NCBI GenBank assembly: GCA_002069965.1
Contig: MWCI01000022.1
Span: forward strand, 1 to 44,894
Length of the DNA: 44,894 bases
Origin: Spirochaetes bacterium ADurb.Bin218
GTDB taxonomy: Bacteria; Spirochaetota; UBA4802; UBA5550
Direction: 5' to 3'
Part shown: positions 41,974-44,894 of the stretch, piece by piece
Layout: every line of letters starts with the position of its first letter
How positions within the stretch are numbered: the first letter of the stretch is position 1
Made by a program: the position numbers and the translations under genes
Notes under the pieces: generated by a model
Told to the model about the DNA's origin: nothing
Databases searched by the model: none
The model's input: only the letters and a program-made list of their open reading frames with translations

Positions 41974-43037
41974 TACATAGCCTTGACGTAATCATTCATA
42001 TAAATTTTTATAAAGGATTCTTTTTTTCTTTGTTCAACCCATTTGCTGAATTGTTGTTCCATTTTTTCAGTATAGAGCTTATACATGATTATGCGTTCGA
42101 CTTTTTCAAAGGTCACAGGTCTTTTATCAATAAATTTTACAATGTGATAACCAAATCCAGACTTAAATACTGAGGATATCTGACCACTTTTGTTCATCCT
42201 AAAAACATTATTTGCAAAGTATGGATCAAATTGGCCAAGGATCTGCCATCCGAGATCGCCTCCATTTACAGCAGAGGCTTTATCTTGAGAGTATTTTGCA
42301 GCCATGGATTCAAAGGATTCACCGGCTAAAATTTTTTTTCTTATCTCCTCAGCTTTTTGATTTGCTGCTTTTTCGCTTGCAAGGGATTTACCTTCAGGAA
42401 TTATGAGTATATGTTTAACATGGACTTCATATCCGAGTTTGGACTTATTGGCATTATACCATTTTTTTACCTCTTCCTGAGAGGGAGGTGTTGTCCCTAC
42501 TGTTACAGACATGATCTGTTCCTTGGCAATTTTTACTCGTAGCTCATCAAAGAATGTAAAAAAATCGACCTTTTCTTTTTTTTCTATATATTCAATAAAG
42601 GATTGTAATTCAGGTTCTATTTTTACTTTTGATTCAAATCTGTTTTCCATAAATTTTTCAAGATTACGGGAAACCTTTTCTACAGTTGCAGGAATATCTT
42701 TGTAGCCTTTGGATTCAAAAAAGTTTGAAAGAAATCCATGCAACTGATTTATTACTTTTTTGTTGCTTATCTCTATGGACTCTTTATTTGCAGTTTCAAA
42801 GATAATCTCATTTTCTATGAGATTATCCAGAATTCTGCTTTTTTCGTATGCCACTTTTGATGGAGGAATTGTTTTGGATTGAGCAATTCGATTATACCTG
42901 AGATTGACCTCACTCTCCATTATGGGTCTGTTATTTACAACAGCAAGAACTTTATCATACTCTGTCCATGAATAAAGAAAGACGCTTTGAGCCAAAAAGC
43001 ATATAACAATCAAAAAAGTGGTAATATTCTTTTTCAT
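41973..43037 (-). CDS. SurA-like periplasmic peptidyl-prolyl isomerase/chaperone
   Basis: 354 residues. Signal peptide (residues 1-~22). VLAVVNNRPIMESEVNLRY is the SurA N-terminal domain start. Residues ~195-305 are a parvulin domain: VKHILII, FESMAAKYSQDKASAVNGGDLGW and FGYHIVKFIDKRP. Only one parvulin domain is present, against two in E. coli SurA. It probably folds outer-membrane proteins in the periplasm. It begins nine bases after cimA and ends in a TAATG overlap with the radical SAM gene. Confidence 0.88.
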   Translation of the reverse strand: MKKNITTFLIVICFLAQSVFLYSWTEYDKVLAVVNNRPIMESEVNLRYNRIAQSKTIPPSKVAYEKSRILDNLIENEIIFETANKESIEISNKKVINQLHGFLSNFFESKGYKDIPATVEKVSRNLEKFMENRFESKVKIEPELQSFIEYIEKKEKVDFFTFFDELRVKIAKEQIMSVTVGTTPPSQEEVKKWYNANKSKLGYEVHVKHILIIPEGKSLASEKAANQKAEEIRKKILAGESFESMAAKYSQDKASAVNGGDLGWQILGQFDPYFANNVFRMNKSGQISSVFKSGFGYHIVKFIDKRPVTFEKVERIIMYKLYTEKMEQQFSKWVEQRKKESFIKIYMNDYVKAM

Positions 43038-43046
43038 ACAAAATCC

Positions 43047-44633
43047 TTAATTATTTACCTTGCTCCCTCTTTTTTTAAAGAGGAGGTACTCAATCCCATC
43101 TACAAGAGCAGCCCATGATGCTTCGATTATGTTTGGCGATACACCTACAGTTCCCCAGTGGTTTGTTCCATCTGTTTGATCTATAAGGACACGAACACTG
43201 GATGCAGTGCCTTTATTGTCATCAAGAACACGAACCTTGAAATCTGCAAGATGCATCTGTGCAATCTCCGGATAGAATTTGGTAAGAGCCTTTCTCAGAG
43301 CATTATCCATAGCTTCAACAGGACCATTTCCATTGGCAGCAGTATGCTCAAGAATTCCTCCAACTTCTATTTTTATTGTTGCCTCACTTTCCAGATAACC
43401 ATTGCTATCCATCTCTGTTATGAGTCTGAATCCAAGGAAGTTAAAGAATGGTTTGTATTCACCAGTGGCTTCTCTGATTATAAGTTCAAAGGAGGCCTCT
43501 GCTGCCTCAAACTGGAACCCCTGTTCTTCAAGATTTTTTATTTTTTCAAGAATTGTCCGTGATAGATTGATGTCTCCAGTTATATCAATGCCCAGTTCCT
43601 TTGCCTTGAATTCAACATTACTCTTCCCGGAGAGCTCTGATATCAATACTTTTCGTCTATTGCCAACAAGAGAGGGATCTATATGTTCGTATGTTCTGGT
43701 ATCCTTTTGCAAAGCAGAGACATGTATTCCACCTTTGTGAGCAAAGGCATTGTCTCCTGCATAGGGCATATTCTCTCTATGGGGAAGATTTGCAATTTCA
43801 CTAACCATTCTGCTGACCTCTGTGAGGTGCTGGAGAACTTCAGCTGAAGAGCAATGATAACCCATTTTAAGGGCACTGTTTGGTATGAATGTTATGAGGT
43901 CGCAATTCCCACATCTTTCTCCATATCCATTGATTGTTCCCTGTATGGATACAGCTCCTGCATCAATGGCATACATTGAGTTTGCCACTGCCACACCAGA
44001 ATCATTGTGGAAATGGCCTCCTACAGCAGTGGAAAATTTAGAGGTTACATCCCTTGTGATATCAAAAACTTCAGAAGGTAATGTCCCTCCATTGGTATCG
44101 CACAGCACCAGCATATCAACGCCTGCCTCGCATGCCTTTGCAAGGCAACTGAGAGAGTAATCGCTATTGCTTTTGTATCCATCAAAAAAATGTTCTGCAT
44201 CAAGAAAAACAGTAAATCCAAGATCTTTGAGATATGCTACAGAATCGTAGATGAGTTCAAGATTTTCATGGAGTTCCATGCCAAGGGCTTTTGTAACCTG
44301 AAAATCCCATGATTTGGCAACAAGAGTTATAACATCAGCCTTTGAATTTACCAGTGATTGCATCATAGGATCTTCTTTACATGATAATCCCTTCCGCTTT
44401 GTTGATCCAAATGCTGCTATCTTAGAATGCTGTATATCTAACTTTCTGACCTCAGAAAAAAAGGCTTCATCTTTTGGGTTTGATCCTGGCCAGCCACCTT
44501 CAATATAATCTATTTTTAGCCAGTCCAGTATTTTAGCAATATTAAGTTTGTCCTGAAGAGAAAAGGAAATGCCTACAGTTTGAGCACCATCCCTTAGAGT
44601 TGTATCATAAATTGATATAATCTTTTTCGTCAT
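43047..44633 (-). CDS. cimA: (R)-citramalate synthase
   Basis: About 528 residues. It condenses pyruvate and acetyl-CoA to citramalate, the first step of threonine-independent isoleucine synthesis. ISIYDTTLRDGAQ is the metal/substrate start. GGWPGSNPKDEAFF, LCDTNGGTLP, GGHFHNDSGVAVANS and HKGGIHVSAL are diagnostic of CimA, not LeuA. The C-terminal ~130 residues are the allosteric domain (NGNGPVEAMDNALRKAL), duplicated as a free protein at 14986-15441. I take the ATG at 44633, six bases after GGAG; a GTG two codons upstream abuts that site. Confidence 0.93.
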   Translation of the reverse strand: MTKKIISIYDTTLRDGAQTVGISFSLQDKLNIAKILDWLKIDYIEGGWPGSNPKDEAFFSEVRKLDIQHSKIAAFGSTKRKGLSCKEDPMMQSLVNSKADVITLVAKSWDFQVTKALGMELHENLELIYDSVAYLKDLGFTVFLDAEHFFDGYKSNSDYSLSCLAKACEAGVDMLVLCDTNGGTLPSEVFDITRDVTSKFSTAVGGHFHNDSGVAVANSMYAIDAGAVSIQGTINGYGERCGNCDLITFIPNSALKMGYHCSSAEVLQHLTEVSRMVSEIANLPHRENMPYAGDNAFAHKGGIHVSALQKDTRTYEHIDPSLVGNRRKVLISELSGKSNVEFKAKELGIDITGDINLSRTILEKIKNLEEQGFQFEAAEASFELIIREATGEYKPFFNFLGFRLITEMDSNGYLESEATIKIEVGGILEHTAANGNGPVEAMDNALRKALTKFYPEIAQMHLADFKVRVLDDNKGTASSVRVLIDQTDGTNHWGTVGVSPNIIEASWAALVDGIEYLLFKKRGSKVNN

Positions 44634-44671
44634 TGACACTCCATTTTGAATTTTTTACAAGTGTCAAACAT
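44630..44671 (-). promoter_or_regulatory. Stem and short upstream ORF over the cimA start
   Basis: On the minus strand TTGACACT (plus 44660-44667) pairs exactly with AGTGTCAA (plus 44633-44640), an 8-bp stem lying between the GGAG ribosome site and the ATG. A 13-codon ORF (ATG at 44671) also runs across the region and ends with TGA overlapping the cimA ATG. It has no visible ribosome site and no Ile, Leu or Val run. Confidence 0.4.
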
Positions 44672-44700
44672 AGTTGGCAGGTATATTGGATATTTCAAGC

Positions 44701-44720
44701 AATTTTTACTTGTAAAAATT
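44701..44720. promoter_or_regulatory. 20-bp inverted repeat upstream of cimA
   Basis: AATTTTTAC, two T bases, then GTAAAAATT: two 9-bp arms, exactly complementary. It lies about 70 bases upstream of cimA, between that gene and the divergent gene at 44830, and could serve either as an operator. Confidence 0.35.
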
Positions 44721-44829
44721 AGCTTTTTGGGCAAATTCACTTATAAGGCTATAGGTGTGGAATTGGGAACAGTCAAAAACTGCTGGACAAAAATAAAAAT
44801 TTTGTTACAGTAAAGTCACGAGGTAAAAG

Positions 44830-44894
44830 ATGAAGAAGCTACCAATAGGCATACAGACCTTTGAAAAGATAAGAAGTGATGACTATATATACAT
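44830..44894 (+). CDS. Start of an AAA-ATPase-like/PD-(D/E)XK family gene (runs off the window)
   Basis: The ATG at 44830 follows GAGG. The ~21 visible residues begin MKKLPIGIQTFEKIR and continue S-D-D-Y-I-Y. This matches the opening of the AAA-ATPase-like proteins with a C-terminal PD-(D/E)XK nuclease domain, which typically start 'LPIGI.DFE.LR...Y.YVDKT'. The family is common and multicopy in spirochaetes and Bacteroidetes, and its function is unclear. Only the start is present here. Confidence 0.7.
   Translation, partial: MKKLPIGIQTFEKIRSDDYIY

Noticed and set aside
1-44894. CRISPR arrays, tRNA or rRNA genes.
   Set aside because: I saw no regularly spaced repeats and no tRNA or rRNA core sequences by eye; a covariance-model scan would be needed to exclude a tRNA formally.

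Overview
This window looks like the chromosome of an AT-rich, diderm (outer-membrane) bacterium, most likely a spirochaete. The best lineage marker is the radical SAM protein at 40453-41973, whose architecture (an N-terminal nucleotidyltransferase-like region, then radical SAM, then SPASM) fits the spirochaete-restricted 'spiro-SPASM' family. A SurA-type chaperone, a LolCDE-type exporter pair and an MlaF-type ATPase support a two-membrane cell. The phylum call is inference, at about 0.6.

Left edge (1-1920): an accessory island that reads as integron gene cassettes. It holds the end of a DNA methyltransferase, an HNH endonuclease, a well-formed attC-like site, an unknown ORF, a degraded second attC-like site, and a frameshifted IS3-type transposase N-terminus. 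After a lone ABC ATPase comes trpDCFBA on the minus strand (2875-7188), with every junction overlapping. Its control region (7189-7410) is the highlight. It has a consensus-like promoter inside a 32-bp perfect palindrome, a 21-codon leader peptide with three consecutive Trp codons and no Shine-Dalgarno, mutually exclusive antiterminator and terminator stems, and a second intrinsic terminator just before the trpD ribosome binding site.

Middle (7.7-35 kb): mostly housekeeping genes. These include an acyl-CoA synthetase, pyrE, bpt, glyA, psd, comM, manC, rplM-rpsI, a Lol-type exporter, recX, a peroxiredoxin and RNase H. Less ordinary proteins are mixed in: an exported protein with two CBM48-like domains, a 1029-residue acidic/transmembrane/TPR protein, a free-standing copy of the citramalate-synthase regulatory domain, a lipoprotein that resembles a phosphoesterase without its metal ligands, a WYL regulator with a palindrome at its start, and a hydrolase with a histone-H1-like tail. 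A 0.77-kb gap at 20533-21299 holds only a frameshifted IS66 transposase tail.

Right part (35.6-44.9 kb): alaS on the plus strand, facing a tightly packed minus-strand operon of cimA, surA-like, spiro-SPASM, spsF-like, pseG-like and nitroreductase. The SpsF-like, PseG-like and radical SAM proteins probably form one undescribed nucleotide-sugar or surface-modification pathway. The radical SAM N-terminus itself looks like a degenerate SpsF domain. The window ends at the start of an AAA-ATPase-like/PD-(D/E)XK family gene. I saw no rRNA, tRNA or CRISPR array.
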